In this document: positions 8,206 through 16,674 of the stretch, piece after piece
How the letters are laid out: every line of letters starts with the position of its first letter
Position numbering within the stretch: position 1 is the stretch's first letter
NCBI RefSeq assembly: GCF_001006005.1
Contig: NZ_CP011254.1
Location: forward strand, 4,712,001-4,776,000
DNA from: Serratia fonticola
Lineage (GTDB): Bacteria > Pseudomonadota > Gammaproteobacteria > Enterobacterales > Enterobacteriaceae
Direction: 5' to 3'
DNA: 64,000 nucleotides
Notes under the pieces: model-generated
Databases searched by the model: none
The model's input: the letters and a program-made list of their open reading frames with translations, nothing else
What the model was told of the DNA's origin: nothing
Position numbers and translations under genes: made by a program

Positions 8206-9825
8206 TTATTTCATTGCCACAGGTGAATGGAGGGCTGCGCGGGTGTATTCACCGTTGACCAGGCGCAACAGGTTCAGTGGATTGCTGTCTTGCAGCGCGG
8301 GGGGCAATAGCGCTGCCGGGTAGTTTTGTAGGCAGACTGGGCGCAAAAACCGCTCGATAGCCAGCGTACCGACCGAGGTACCACGGGGATCGCTGGTCGC
8401 CGGATAAGGGCCGCCGTGCACCATGGCTTCGCAGACTTCCACGCCGGTCGGGTAGCCGTTAAACAGCACACGCCCCGCTTTGTGGATCAGTAATTGCGCC
8501 AACTCATTCGCCTCGCCAAGGTCTTCCTGTTCAGCCAGAAGCGTGGCGGTGAGTTGCCCTTGCAGGTTTTCCAGTGCGGCAAGCAGTTGCGCCCGGTCTG
8601 CGACTTCAACAACTATCGCCACGGGGCCAAAAACCTCTTCCTGCAACAGCGGATCTGCGTTAATCAACAAACTAATGTCGGCCTGATAGAGCTGAGCTAC
8701 CGCAAGATGGGGTTGTTCTGCCCTGCTTCCGGCCAGATGCCGTAGCTGAGGATGTTGATCCCATCTCTGCAAGCCACTCAGATAATGATCCCGCGTACCG
8801 GCATTCAGCATGGTTTGAGGCGGGCAGGCATTAACCTGAGTTTGTAAATCGGCGATCAGCTGGCTGAAGGCCGCGCTGCGCTGGCCGATAATCAGCCCCG
8901 GTTTGGTGCAGAATTGGCCGCAACCGAGCGTGAAAGAGGCAACCAACTCTTTTGCAAGGTGCGCGCCACGCTGAGCCAACGCCTGTGGCAAGACCACCAC
9001 CGGGTTGATGCTCGACATTTCGGCAAACACCGGGATGGGTTGTGGACGTTGCATCGCCAAATCAAATAATGCCCGGCCACCTTGCAATGAGCCGGTGAAC
9101 CCTACCGCCTGGATCGCCGGATGTTGCACCAAATCTGCGCCGATGCTGCTGCCGAACACCATATTGAAGACACCCGCAGGCATCTGCTGTTTTTGCACCG
9201 CACGTTCAATAGCCTGCGCGGTCAATTCCGCTGTGATCATATGGCCACTATGTGCCTTGAACACCACGGGGCAACCGGCGGCCAGCGCGGCAGCGGTATC
9301 ACCTCCGGCGGTAGAGAACGCCAGCGGGAAATTACTGGCACCAAATACCGCAACAGGACCGATGGCCACGCGATACTGGCGTAAATCGGGTCTTGGCAGC
9401 GGTGTGCGCTCTGGTAATGCGCAATCAATTCTCGCCCCGTGCACGCGGCCACTGCGTAGCAGTTCGGCAAACAGTCGCATCTGCCCGCTGGTTCTAGCGC
9501 GCTCACCAATCAGACGTGGAAGAGGCAGCGCGGTTTCTTGTGTGGCAAAGGCAAAAAATTCCTCCCCTAACGCATCCAGTTCATCGGCGATGGCGGCAAG
9601 AAAATCCGCTCGCTGCTCGGCACTGGTTTGGCAATAGGCGCTAAAGGCTCGGGCAGCAGCCTGTGCTGCGGCATCAACCTCTGCAATGCTGGCCTGATGG
9701 AAGCGATAACCTGTTGGCTGATTATTATCGGCCCGCAGGCTGATGAGTTCGGCGTTACCGCTAGCTATCCGCTGCCCGCCAATAAACTGTTTGCCGCTAA
9801 GGGCGTATGTGTTGTGAGTTGGCAT
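8206..9825 (-). CDS. 2-oxoglutarate semialdehyde (2,5-dioxovalerate) dehydrogenase
   Basis: A 539-residue aldehyde dehydrogenase that oxidises 2-oxoglutarate semialdehyde to 2-oxoglutarate, the last step of hydroxyproline breakdown. The long form and the active-site context match the hydroxyproline/sugar-acid type: FGASNFPLAFSTAGGDTAAA at about 161-180, GFTGSLQGG at 242-250, catalytic Glu269 in FAEMSSINP and catalytic Cys306 in GCGQFCTKPG. It is cytoplasmic. Gene order (deaminase upstream, permease downstream, same strand, short gaps) supports the assignment. The start ATG has GGGGAAA just upstream. Confidence 0.9.
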   Translation of the reverse strand: MPTHNTYALSGKQFIGGQRIASGNAELISLRADNNQPTGYRFHQASIAEVDAAAQAAARAFSAYCQTSAEQRADFLAAIADELDALGEEFFAFATQETALPLPRLIGERARTSGQMRLFAELLRSGRVHGARIDCALPERTPLPRPDLRQYRVAIGPVAVFGASNFPLAFSTAGGDTAAALAAGCPVVFKAHSGHMITAELTAQAIERAVQKQQMPAGVFNMVFGSSIGADLVQHPAIQAVGFTGSLQGGRALFDLAMQRPQPIPVFAEMSSINPVVVLPQALAQRGAHLAKELVASFTLGCGQFCTKPGLIIGQRSAAFSQLIADLQTQVNACPPQTMLNAGTRDHYLSGLQRWDQHPQLRHLAGSRAEQPHLAVAQLYQADISLLINADPLLQEEVFGPVAIVVEVADRAQLLAALENLQGQLTATLLAEQEDLGEANELAQLLIHKAGRVLFNGYPTGVEVCEAMVHGGPYPATSDPRGTSVGTLAIERFLRPVCLQNYPAALLPPALQDSNPLNLLRLVNGEYTRAALHSPVAMK

Positions 9826-9885
9826 TGGTTTCCCCTGTTCGATTACCTGTTATTGCCCGGCTAAATGCCGGGCCTCCATGAGAGA

Positions 9886-10806
9886 TCACAGGCCGACATC
9901 TGGCAGAGTCGGACGGTTGGCCAGAGCGGTTTTGATAATCGTCGTCACCTCTTGCAGCGTTTCCCCCTGCAGTGCCAAACGCGGTGGACGGGTCACTGCG
10001 CTGCCACGGCCGACCAGTTCTTCACAGAGCTTGATGCACTGCACCAGGTCTGGGCGGGCATCCAGATGCAGCAACGGCATAAACCAGCTATACAGGGCCA
10101 GTGCTTCTTCGAAACGCTTTTGCTTCGCCAGCCGGAACAAGGTTTCCCCTTCGCGTGGGAACGCGTTGGACATACCAGAGATCCACCCCTCTGCGCCCAC
10201 GGCGAGGCTTTCCAGCACCACGTCATCCAACCCAGCGAACAACACGAAACGATCGCCTACCGCATTGCGTAAATCGATAAAGCGGCGGGTATCGCCAGAA
10301 GAGTCTTTGAAACAGACGATGTTGTCGCAGTCGACCAACGTGGTGAGAATGTCAGGTGTGACATCGTTTTTATAAATCGGCGGATTGTTGTAGACCATGA
10401 TCGGCAGATCGGTGGCGGTGGCCACGCTTCGGAAGTGCGCTGCGGTTTCGTGCGGTTTGGATGAGTAAACCAGCGCAGGCATCACCATCACACCGTCGAT
10501 ACCGGCTTTTTCCGCTTCGCGCGCCATATTCTGTGCAAAGGCGGTGGTGAATTCGGCAATCCCGGCGATCACCGGTATTTTGCCTTGTGCGGCGTCTTTC
10601 GCCACCTCGATCACCGCCAGTTTCTCCTGCATGGTCAGCGAGGTGTTTTCACCCACGGTGCCGCACACCACCAGGCCAGAGACACCGTCTTTGACCAGGT
10701 TTTTGATCACCGCATGGGTAGCATCAAGATCCAGAGAAAAATCGCTGCGAAATTGCGTACTGACTGCCGGAAATACCCCACTCCAGTTAATCGCTTTATT
10801 GCTCAT
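9886..10806 (-). CDS. Delta1-pyrroline-4-hydroxy-2-carboxylate deaminase (DapA family)
   Basis: A 306-residue TIM-barrel lyase of the dihydrodipicolinate synthase family. The family GTxGE motif is seen as CGTVGENTSLT (about 49-58), the catalytic Tyr139 in MVYNNPPIY and the Schiff-base Lys167 in CFKDSSGD. Family alone cannot separate DHDPS from its relatives. The position between a semialdehyde dehydrogenase and the epimerase/dehydrogenase arm identifies it as the enzyme that converts the cyclic imine to 2-oxoglutarate semialdehyde and ammonia. It is the first catabolic gene of the minus arm, 197 bases after the AraC gene. Confidence 0.87.
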   Translation of the reverse strand: MSNKAINWSGVFPAVSTQFRSDFSLDLDATHAVIKNLVKDGVSGLVVCGTVGENTSLTMQEKLAVIEVAKDAAQGKIPVIAGIAEFTTAFAQNMAREAEKAGIDGVMVMPALVYSSKPHETAAHFRSVATATDLPIMVYNNPPIYKNDVTPDILTTLVDCDNIVCFKDSSGDTRRFIDLRNAVGDRFVLFAGLDDVVLESLAVGAEGWISGMSNAFPREGETLFRLAKQKRFEEALALYSWFMPLLHLDARPDLVQCIKLCEELVGRGSAVTRPPRLALQGETLQEVTTIIKTALANRPTLPDVGL

Positions 10807-11003
10807 CTTATGGGTCCCTTTTGCTTTGAAATGTTAAATGACGGTTAATTTTTGGTGAAATCCAATAACAGATTGACCGGTATTCTCGGCAGCGGCTTGA
10901 CGGTTTTCACCGAATGCGAGGACGAAATTGGCATAATGAGGGGGAATTGCGCGCAGCGGAGCCTGTGACGCAGTTGCATCATAAAAGTCATAATTTCAGG
11001 TGA

Positions 11004-11849
11004 TTAGGGAACTAATGTGGCGCGAAAATCGCGGGGGCTAGCACCGGTCATGGCCTTGAACTGGCGGCTGAAAGCGCTGTGATCGGTATAACCGCATTGC
11101 AATGCGATATCGGTAATCGGCATATCACCGGCCAGCAGTTTTGTGGCCTTCTCTAACCGGACTTTGTGGATCATCTGGCGCGGCGTCAGGTGGAAAATAC
11201 GTTTACAGTAGCGCTCGATTTGCGCCACGGAAAGGCCGGTCAGCGCCCTCAACTCTTCCATCGCGATCGGCCTGCCGTAATGCTGGCGGATATAAACATC
11301 CAGCGCCGCCAATCGCTGATAGGCCGGGTGGTTAGCCTTCGCTTCCTGCAAATCATGTGAGATCCCGGCCATGCCGATAATCTTGCCCTGCTGGTCATAC
11401 AGCGCCAGCTTTTGCGTCAGGCACCAGCCCGTTTCGCGGCCGCTGTATAAGTGCATTTCAAGCTGATCCTGGATTTGCACCCCTTGGTGTAACACCCGCA
11501 GATCTTGCTCGGTATAGCCTGAACCCAACTGGGTCGGGAAAACGTCTGCCGAGGTTTTACCCAACAGCGGCGTCACCGTTTTAAAACCACAGCGTTTGGC
11601 CAAGGTGAGATTGGCCAGCAGATAGCGGGCCTGCGCATCCTTGATAAAAAACACCACATTGGGAATGGCATTAAGCAACGGCGCAATCAATGCCAGCGAA
11701 TTCAATACGCTATGTAACGAATGGGGACGCTGTTGCACCAAGCCATCACAGAACTGGGTGAGGTGTTCGACAGCAAAGCATTCTTGAGGTTGCTGCTCAA
11801 CATTGCAGGGAGTGAGCGGAGGAGCCTGAAAGCTTGAGGTTAATCGCAT
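11004..11849 (-). CDS. AraC-family regulator with N-terminal PAS domain
   Basis: A 281-residue regulator. Residues about 55-165 form a PAS-like sensor (LLNAIPNVVFFIKDAQARYLLANL, then GMAGISHDL at its end). Residues about 178-281 form the double helix-turn-helix of AraC proteins (MEELRALTGLSVAQIERYCK and MPITDIALQCGYTDHSAFSR). It lies between the two divergent arms of the hydroxyproline locus and is the obvious activator of both. The PAS domain could sense hydroxyproline or a catabolite. Candidate operators are the dyads at 11948-11965 and 12104-12126. The start ATG at 11849 opens the frame without a strong Shine-Dalgarno sequence. Confidence 0.87.
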   Translation of the reverse strand: MRLTSSFQAPPLTPCNVEQQPQECFAVEHLTQFCDGLVQQRPHSLHSVLNSLALIAPLLNAIPNVVFFIKDAQARYLLANLTLAKRCGFKTVTPLLGKTSADVFPTQLGSGYTEQDLRVLHQGVQIQDQLEMHLYSGRETGWCLTQKLALYDQQGKIIGMAGISHDLQEAKANHPAYQRLAALDVYIRQHYGRPIAMEELRALTGLSVAQIERYCKRIFHLTPRQMIHKVRLEKATKLLAGDMPITDIALQCGYTDHSAFSRQFKAMTGASPRDFRATLVP

Positions 11850-12201
11850 AGCAATACCCTTTTCAGCAAGTGGCCATAATTGGCTGTTTTTAACTCACCT
11901 GGATCAGTATTAACTTTTCTGTAACTTATCAAGCGCGTTGTTTCCAATATGCGGATCACCGCATACTTTTGTCATGCCTTCGGCCGATTTCAGGCTGTCG
12001 AGCGAGATCTTGACGCTGAAAAATAATTAATATTATGATAAATAAATACTTTTTATTACCCCTTGAATGATGGGTTCGCTCAGGCAATTTGGCACTGTGC
12101 TGATTTCGGCATGGCCTTTGCCGAAACAGGTCAAGCCGCGAGGAGGGCTTTCGGTCAGTCTTAGGTAATTGGTAACAATTAATTAACCTTGAGAGACTCC
12201 G
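11850..12201. promoter_or_regulatory. Divergent control region of the hydroxyproline locus with two dyads
   Basis: A 352-base gap without a gene separates the AraC gene from the epimerase gene. It contains a perfect dyad TATGCGG-ATCA-CCGCATA (11948-11965), a second dyad TTTCGGCA-N7-TGCCGAAA (12104-12126), and an AT-rich stretch (about 12020-12055, including TATGATAAAT) that could hold promoters. The two dyads differ in sequence, so they may bind different proteins. Whether either is bound by the AraC/PAS regulator is an inference. Confidence 0.5.
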
Positions 12202-13152
12202 ATGATACCTGCATCCCCCTTCATCACATTACGAGCGATCGATTCCCATACCGGCGGTGAACCCACCCGGCTGATTATCGACGGTTTTCCCGACCTGGGC
12301 AGCGGCAGTATGGCCGAGCGAAAGGCGCTTTTCGCACAACGCTATGATGACTGGCGCAGCGCCATCATTCTGGAACCCCGGGGCAACGATGTCCTGGTGG
12401 GGGCGTTACTGTGCCAGCCCTGCTCACCGCAAGCCGCAGCCGGGGTGATCTTTTTCAATAACGCCGGTTATCTGGGCATGTGCGGCCACGGCACGATTGG
12501 GCTAATCACATCCCTGGCTTACCTGGGGCGCATCAGCGCTGGCGAACACCTGATCGAAACCCCGGTTGGGACGGTGAACGCCACGCTACACGCTGATGGC
12601 AGCGTAACCATTGAGAATGTCCCCGCCTATCGCTACCGCCAGCAGGTAGCCGTGACCGTTGACGGCTATGGCGAGGTAACCGGCGATATCGCCTGGGGCG
12701 GCAACTGGTTCTTTCTCATCAGCAATCATCACCTGGCGATCGACACCCACAATCTGGAAGCGCTAACGGCCTTTAGCTGGGCGGTACGGCAGGCGCTCGA
12801 AAACACGGGGATCTACGGTGAAGACGGTGGGATCATCGATCATATTGAGCTTTTCGCCGCCGATGAACGGGCCGATAGCCGCAATTTCGTGTTATGCCCC
12901 GGCAAGGCTTACGATCGCTCGCCCTGCGGCACCGGGACCAGCGCCAAACTCGCTTGCCTGGCAGCAGACGGAAAACTGCAGCCAGGTGAAGTATGGCGAC
13001 AGGCCAGCGTGATCGGCAGTGAATTCAGCGGATATTACCAGCCTAGTGAAGGCAACCGCGTGACGCCGTTCATTCGCGGGGAGGCTTTTATCTGCGCCGA
13101 TAGCCAACTCTTGCTGGATGAACGTGACGCTTTCGCCTGGGGGATACGTTAA
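12202..13152 (+). CDS. 4-hydroxyproline 2-epimerase (proline racemase family)
   Basis: A 316-residue enzyme that interconverts trans-4-hydroxy-L-proline and cis-4-hydroxy-D-proline, the first catabolic step. The N-terminal [11 protein letters not shown] and the two catalytic motifs are clear: MCGHGTIG with Cys94 and [12 protein letters not shown] with Cys242. Because both catalytic cysteines are present, it is an epimerase rather than the trans-3-hydroxyproline dehydratase, in which the second position is Thr. It is cytoplasmic. It starts the plus arm; its stop TAA overlaps the ATG of the next gene by one base, pointing to translational coupling. No strong Shine-Dalgarno sequence is seen; GAGAG lies 8 bases upstream. 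Confidence 0.92.
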   Translation: MIPASPFITLRAIDSHTGGEPTRLIIDGFPDLGSGSMAERKALFAQRYDDWRSAIILEPRGNDVLVGALLCQPCSPQAAAGVIFFNNAGYLGMCGHGTIGLITSLAYLGRISAGEHLIETPVGTVNATLHADGSVTIENVPAYRYRQQVAVTVDGYGEVTGDIAWGGNWFFLISNHHLAIDTHNLEALTAFSWAVRQALENTGIYGEDGGIIDHIELFAADERADSRNFVLCPGKAYDRSPCGTGTSAKLACLAADGKLQPGEVWRQASVIGSEFSGYYQPSEGNRVTPFIRGEAFICADSQLLLDERDAFAWGIR

Positions 13153-14267
13153 TGGCAACCGCCGATGTGATTGTCATTGGCGCGGGCATTATCGGTGCTG
13201 CCTGCGCGTGGCAGCTAGCTCAACAAGGGTTACGAGTGTTACTGGTTGACGATCGCCGCCCTGGCGCTACCGCTGCGGGCATGGGCCATTTGGTTTGTAT
13301 GGATGACAACCCAGCAGAGCTGGCACTGAGTGCCTATTCCCTGCATTTGTGGCGCCGCGTGCTGGACCGTATGCCGGATAACTGCGCCTGGCGCGGCTGC
13401 GGTACGCTGTGGTTGGCGGAAAAACCGCAAGAAATGGCGATTGCCGAAGTGAAGCAGCAGCGGATGGCAGCACTTGGGGTCAACAGTGAACTGGTGGACT
13501 CACAACAGGTCGCACAGCTTGAACCTATGTTGCGTAGCGGATTGGCCGGAGGATTGCGCGTGCCGGGGGATGGCATTATTTATGCCCCTAATGCTGCGCG
13601 CTGGTTGGTTGAAGATGCGGGGGATGCAGTACGGCGGGTTTACGGTGAAGTGGTCGCGTTGGAACAACAGGTAGTGATACTGGCCAACGGGGAGCGGCTT
13701 AGCGCTCCGGTGATAACGTTAGCCTGTGGATTACACGCCGACAAGCTGTTGCCAGCCCCGCTGCTCAGAGCGAAAAAAGGCCACCTGGCGATCACCGATC
13801 GTTACCCGCAACGGGTTCGGCACCAATTGGTTGAGTTGGGCTATGGGGCTAGTGCGCATGCCTCTGATGGGACCTCGGTGGCCTTTAACGTGCAGGCTCG
13901 GCCAACCGGTCAGTTGCTGATCGGTTCCTCACGCCAGTTTGATTCGCTCGATCCGGCAATCGACATGCCATTGCTCGCCACCATGCTTAAGCGTGCCGCA
14001 GAGTTCCTGCCTACATTGGCAACCATGAACCTCATCCGCTGCTGGGCGGGGTTTCGGGCAGCATCGGCGGATGGTTTACCCCTGTTAGGCCCCCACCCGG
14101 CTTATCCATGGCTGTGGTTGGCCCTCGGTCATGAAGGACTGGGCGTCACCACGGCAATGGGCAGCGCCGCATTGATCGCCGCACAAATCCAACAGCAGCG
14201 CACAGCAATTGATGACACCCCTTATCAAGCCACGCGTATGTTCACCACAGCCGAGGCCAACCAATGA
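13152..14267 (+). CDS. D-hydroxyproline dehydrogenase, FAD (DAO-type) beta subunit
   Basis: A 371-residue FAD-dependent oxidoreductase of the D-amino acid oxidase/glycine oxidase fold. The N-terminal dinucleotide site is VIVIGAGIIGAACAWQLAQ, and the C-terminal substrate/FAD segment is RCWAGFRAASADGLPLLG with LALGHEGLGVTTAMGSA. With the two small overlapping genes downstream it makes the three-subunit HcnABC-like complex that oxidises cis-4-hydroxy-D-proline to pyrroline-4-hydroxy-2-carboxylate; this is the catalytic subunit. Start and stop overlap both neighbours (TAATG upstream, ATGA downstream). Confidence 0.88.
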   Translation: MATADVIVIGAGIIGAACAWQLAQQGLRVLLVDDRRPGATAAGMGHLVCMDDNPAELALSAYSLHLWRRVLDRMPDNCAWRGCGTLWLAEKPQEMAIAEVKQQRMAALGVNSELVDSQQVAQLEPMLRSGLAGGLRVPGDGIIYAPNAARWLVEDAGDAVRRVYGEVVALEQQVVILANGERLSAPVITLACGLHADKLLPAPLLRAKKGHLAITDRYPQRVRHQLVELGYGASAHASDGTSVAFNVQARPTGQLLIGSSRQFDSLDPAIDMPLLATMLKRAAEFLPTLATMNLIRCWAGFRAASADGLPLLGPHPAYPWLWLALGHEGLGVTTAMGSAALIAAQIQQQRTAIDDTPYQATRMFTTAEANQ

Positions 14268-14512
14268 AACTGATTGCTTTAACCATTGCCGGGCAGCCTT
14301 ATCAGGTACAGGAAGGTATCACCGTGGCCGCCGCACTCAGCTTAAGCGGAGAGGATCATTGCCGGATCTCCGTCAGCCAGCAACCACGAGCGCCGTTTTG
14401 TGGCATGGGCGTGTGCCAGGAATGCCGAGTGATCATCAATGGCTTACAGCGGCTGGCCTGCCAAACCTTGTGCCAACCCGAGATGAGTATCGAAAGGAGC
14501 GGGCAGAAATGA
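14264..14512 (+). CDS. D-hydroxyproline dehydrogenase, [2Fe-2S] gamma subunit
   Basis: An 82-residue ferredoxin-like subunit of the HcnA type. Cys46, Cys51, Cys54 and Cys66 (FCGMGVCQECRV ... RLACQT) give the CX4CX2CX11C pattern expected for a plant-type [2Fe-2S] cluster. It passes electrons between the FAD subunits of the dehydrogenase. The ATGA overlaps on both sides show tight coupling with the beta gene before it and the alpha gene after it. Confidence 0.9.
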   Translation: MKLIALTIAGQPYQVQEGITVAAALSLSGEDHCRISVSQQPRAPFCGMGVCQECRVIINGLQRLACQTLCQPEMSIERSGQK

Positions 14513-15858
14513 ACAATCTGCAATGCGAAGTGTTGATCATTGGGGCTGGCCCTGCCGGATTGGCGGCAGCACTGGCCGCAGGCGAAAGCCGGCAACGCAT
14601 AATCATGATTGATGATAATCCTCGGCCTGGTGGGCAAATATGGCGTGATGGGCCAGCGGTCACCTTACCCGCGATCGCCCTACGCTATCGGCAAGCCGTT
14701 GACGTGTTGGATAACTTCACCCTGCTCAGTGCGACAAAAGTCGTGGCACAAAGCGGGCCGCAGCTACTCCTGTATGAAAATGCCCAGGGTTGCGGGACGA
14801 TCGACTATCAGCGTTTAATCTTATGTTGCGGCGCGCGCGAGCTGTTACTGCCCTTCCCTGGCTGGACGCTGCCGGGCGTGACAGGGGCTGGCGGTTTACA
14901 GACGCAGATCAAAAATGGCTTATCGCTGCAAGGCGAGCGGATTGTCATTGCAGGCAGCGGACCGTTGCTACTGGCGGTTGCCGATAGCGTCACCAAAGCG
15001 GGTGGCAAGGTCATACTGCTGGCCGAACAAGCGCCGATGAAACGCCTGGCGAAATTCGCCAGCGGATTGTGGCATTGGCCAGCGAAAGTACGGCAGTCAT
15101 TACGTTTAATTAACCGCCGCTATCGTCACAATAGCTATGTAGTGGAAGCGCTAGGCGAGCAGCGGCTGACCGCAGTTCGCGTCCAACAAGGGGATCAGCT
15201 TCGTACGATCGCCTGCGATCGACTTGCCTGTGGATTCTGGCTGGTGGCAAATATCGAATTTGCCATGCTATTGGGGTGCAGAATAGAGAATGCGGCCATT
15301 GCCGTTGATGCTTTACAACAAACCAGCGTGGCCAACCTGTATGCGGCGGGTGAATGTACCGGTGTGGGGGGAAGTGAACTGGCCTTGGCGGAAGGCGCGA
15401 TTGCCGGGTATGCCGCCAGCGGTAACATCGAGCGAGCTAAGGCATTGCTGGCAAAACGTAACGTATGGCAGCGTTTTGCCGCCGCAGTCAGCCAGACCTT
15501 TGTGCTAAACCCAACGCTGAAAACCCTCGGCGCAGCCGACACCTTTCTGTGCCGCTGTGAGGATGTAACGCTGGGGGAGATTGACGCCGCAACGGGCTGG
15601 ACAGCCGCCAAACTGCATAGCCGCTGCGGTATGGGGGCCTGCCAGGGGAAAATCTGTGCCACAGCGGCTCGACATCTGTTTGACTGGCCCATACCGCAGC
15701 CAAGAGTGCCTTTGACCCCGGCACGGCTTGAGACACTGGCTTTACTGGCCCCTCACCCCAACCCTCTCCCACAGGGAGAGGGAGCTGGTAAGGTGTCGTT
15801 TTCTGGTGTAGAGGTGATCTGCGATAGAGTTGATACAGAAGAGGAGTGTACTAAATAA
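14509..15858 (+). CDS. D-hydroxyproline dehydrogenase, FAD/NAD alpha subunit with BFD-like C-terminus
   Basis: A 449-residue HcnB-type subunit. It has an N-terminal FAD site (IIGAGPAGLAAALAAGES, about 10-27), a second dinucleotide fold (IVIAGSGPLLLAVADSV) and a C-terminal BFD-like [2Fe-2S] region with FLCRCEDVTLGEI and RCGMGACQGKICA. The ATG at 14509 overlaps the stop of the gamma gene. A longer in-frame extension upstream is only a shadow of the earlier genes. Oddity: the last ~38 residues, beginning PHPNPLPQGEG, are encoded by a dispersed intergenic repeat (15750-15782) and the sequence behind it, so the native stop codon seems to have been replaced. Confidence 0.88.
   Translation: MNNLQCEVLIIGAGPAGLAAALAAGESRQRIIMIDDNPRPGGQIWRDGPAVTLPAIALRYRQAVDVLDNFTLLSATKVVAQSGPQLLLYENAQGCGTIDYQRLILCCGARELLLPFPGWTLPGVTGAGGLQTQIKNGLSLQGERIVIAGSGPLLLAVADSVTKAGGKVILLAEQAPMKRLAKFASGLWHWPAKVRQSLRLINRRYRHNSYVVEALGEQRLTAVRVQQGDQLRTIACDRLACGFWLVANIEFAMLLGCRIENAAIAVDALQQTSVANLYAAGECTGVGGSELALAEGAIAGYAASGNIERAKALLAKRNVWQRFAAAVSQTFVLNPTLKTLGAADTFLCRCEDVTLGEIDAATGWTAAKLHSRCGMGACQGKICATAARHLFDWPIPQPRVPLTPARLETLALLAPHPNPLPQGEGAGKVSFSGVEVICDRVDTEEECTK
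15750..15782. repeat. Solo copy of a hairpin repeat, identical in its first 21 bases to the MITE end at 34287
   Basis: The sequence starts CCCTCACCCCAACCCTCTCC and then folds back (CCCTCTCCC/GGGAGAGGG around ACA). Its first 21 bases are identical to the left terminus of the element at 34287-34452. Only one end is present here. It lies inside the end of the alpha-subunit gene, where it is translated. Confidence 0.75.
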
Positions 15859-15990
15859 ATTGTGGCATTTTCGGTCCCCACCAAAGATTTCGTTACTCGC
15901 AAAATCCCATTTTGTGCTCCGGGCGTTGTATCAGCCTGGAGCACAGCTCTTTGCATCAAAAATGCAGACTTCAGAAACGCGGCCTGTTAT

Positions 15991-16341
15991 TTATAGCCAA
16001 CTGGTGTTTTTCCAACCCTGTTTTGCCATGCAGGCAGTAAATGCGGCTTTCCGGCTATTTATATTAACGTCCAAGGGATAGCTTTCAACGCCTAGTTTAT
16101 TTTCATATTTATAACCACTGCTGTTACATCCATCGTCATCTTTATTGCATTTCAATGAAACCTGCTTTTCAACGCTTCTGGTAGCAACCTCATTTTTAAC
16201 CGGGTACTGAGCTAATGACTCAGTTTCGCAAAGGTTATTCGCCTCTTGCAGGGTCATTGTTGGCGTACCTAACGGTTCCCATGTGGCAGCACAGCCTGAA
16301 AGAATAATGGCGGGAAAAACAGCAAATAGGCGTTTGTTCAT
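15991..16341 (-). CDS. Small lipoprotein of unknown function
   Basis: A 116-residue protein with a lipoprotein signal peptide: a short positive start (MNKR), a hydrophobic core and the lipobox LSGC with Cys17. After export it should be lipidated and anchored in the outer or inner membrane facing the periplasm. The mature part has five further cysteines (in LCETE, LKCNK, GCNSS, TACM and others), suggesting disulfides. I do not recognise a family. It ends 132 bases downstream of the convergent alpha-subunit gene. Confidence 0.75.
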   Translation of the reverse strand: MNKRLFAVFPAIILSGCAATWEPLGTPTMTLQEANNLCETESLAQYPVKNEVATRSVEKQVSLKCNKDDDGCNSSGYKYENKLGVESYPLDVNINSRKAAFTACMAKQGWKNTSWL

Positions 16342-16355
16342 AAAAGATTCTTTAG

Positions 16356-16574
16356 TTAAATTGAAGGAGCTATTTTGTTAGCAGAGGACGCTTGTAAACA
16401 TAACTTACTGAGATCGAGACCTTTATCGGACAGGTTAGTCACGGCAACGGTGAAATCCTTGGTATAGAAGACATCATAGTGTAACGGATTTAAACGGTAG
16501 ATTAACGGCCGTACTCCAACTCCTTGAGAGGGATCGATGCAGCAGGTCACGACAATAGGCCGGCGTCCGATCAA
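16356..16574 (-). CDS. Short hypothetical ORF, possibly a gene remnant
   Basis: A 72-codon frame lies 14 bases upstream of the lipoprotein gene on the same strand. The second half (LNPLHYDVFYTKDFTVAVTNLSDKGL) reads like real protein, but the only start is a TTG without a clear ribosome site, and the N-terminal part is unconvincing. It may be the C-terminal stub of a larger lost gene. No family recognised. Confidence 0.3.
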   Translation of the reverse strand: MIGRRPIVVTCCIDPSQGVGVRPLIYRLNPLHYDVFYTKDFTVAVTNLSDKGLDLSKLCLQASSANKIAPSI

Positions 16575-16674
16575 TCTGCCCTAGCGGTATTGACTAAAAT
16601 TCTAATAATAAGAGAATGATAGGATTGTGTTGGGGCTATCCCCTGTGAGTAATCAATAGAAGCCGGAGCGAATC

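Noticed and set aside
9005..9637. 210-codon plus-strand frame opposite the semialdehyde dehydrogenase
   Set aside because: Fully antisense to a gene with intact catalytic motifs; Ser/Ala/Cys-rich composition and no ribosome site.
9886..10806. DapA-family gene considered as lysine-pathway dihydrodipicolinate synthase
   Set aside because: Gene context is entirely catabolic, and the lysine pathway copy would not be inserted in this operon.
13152..15858. Hydroxyproline dehydrogenase genes considered as hydrogen cyanide synthase (hcnABC)
   Set aside because: The subunit architecture is the same, but the adjacent epimerase, deaminase and semialdehyde dehydrogenase point to D-hydroxyproline oxidation, and the order differs from hcnABC.
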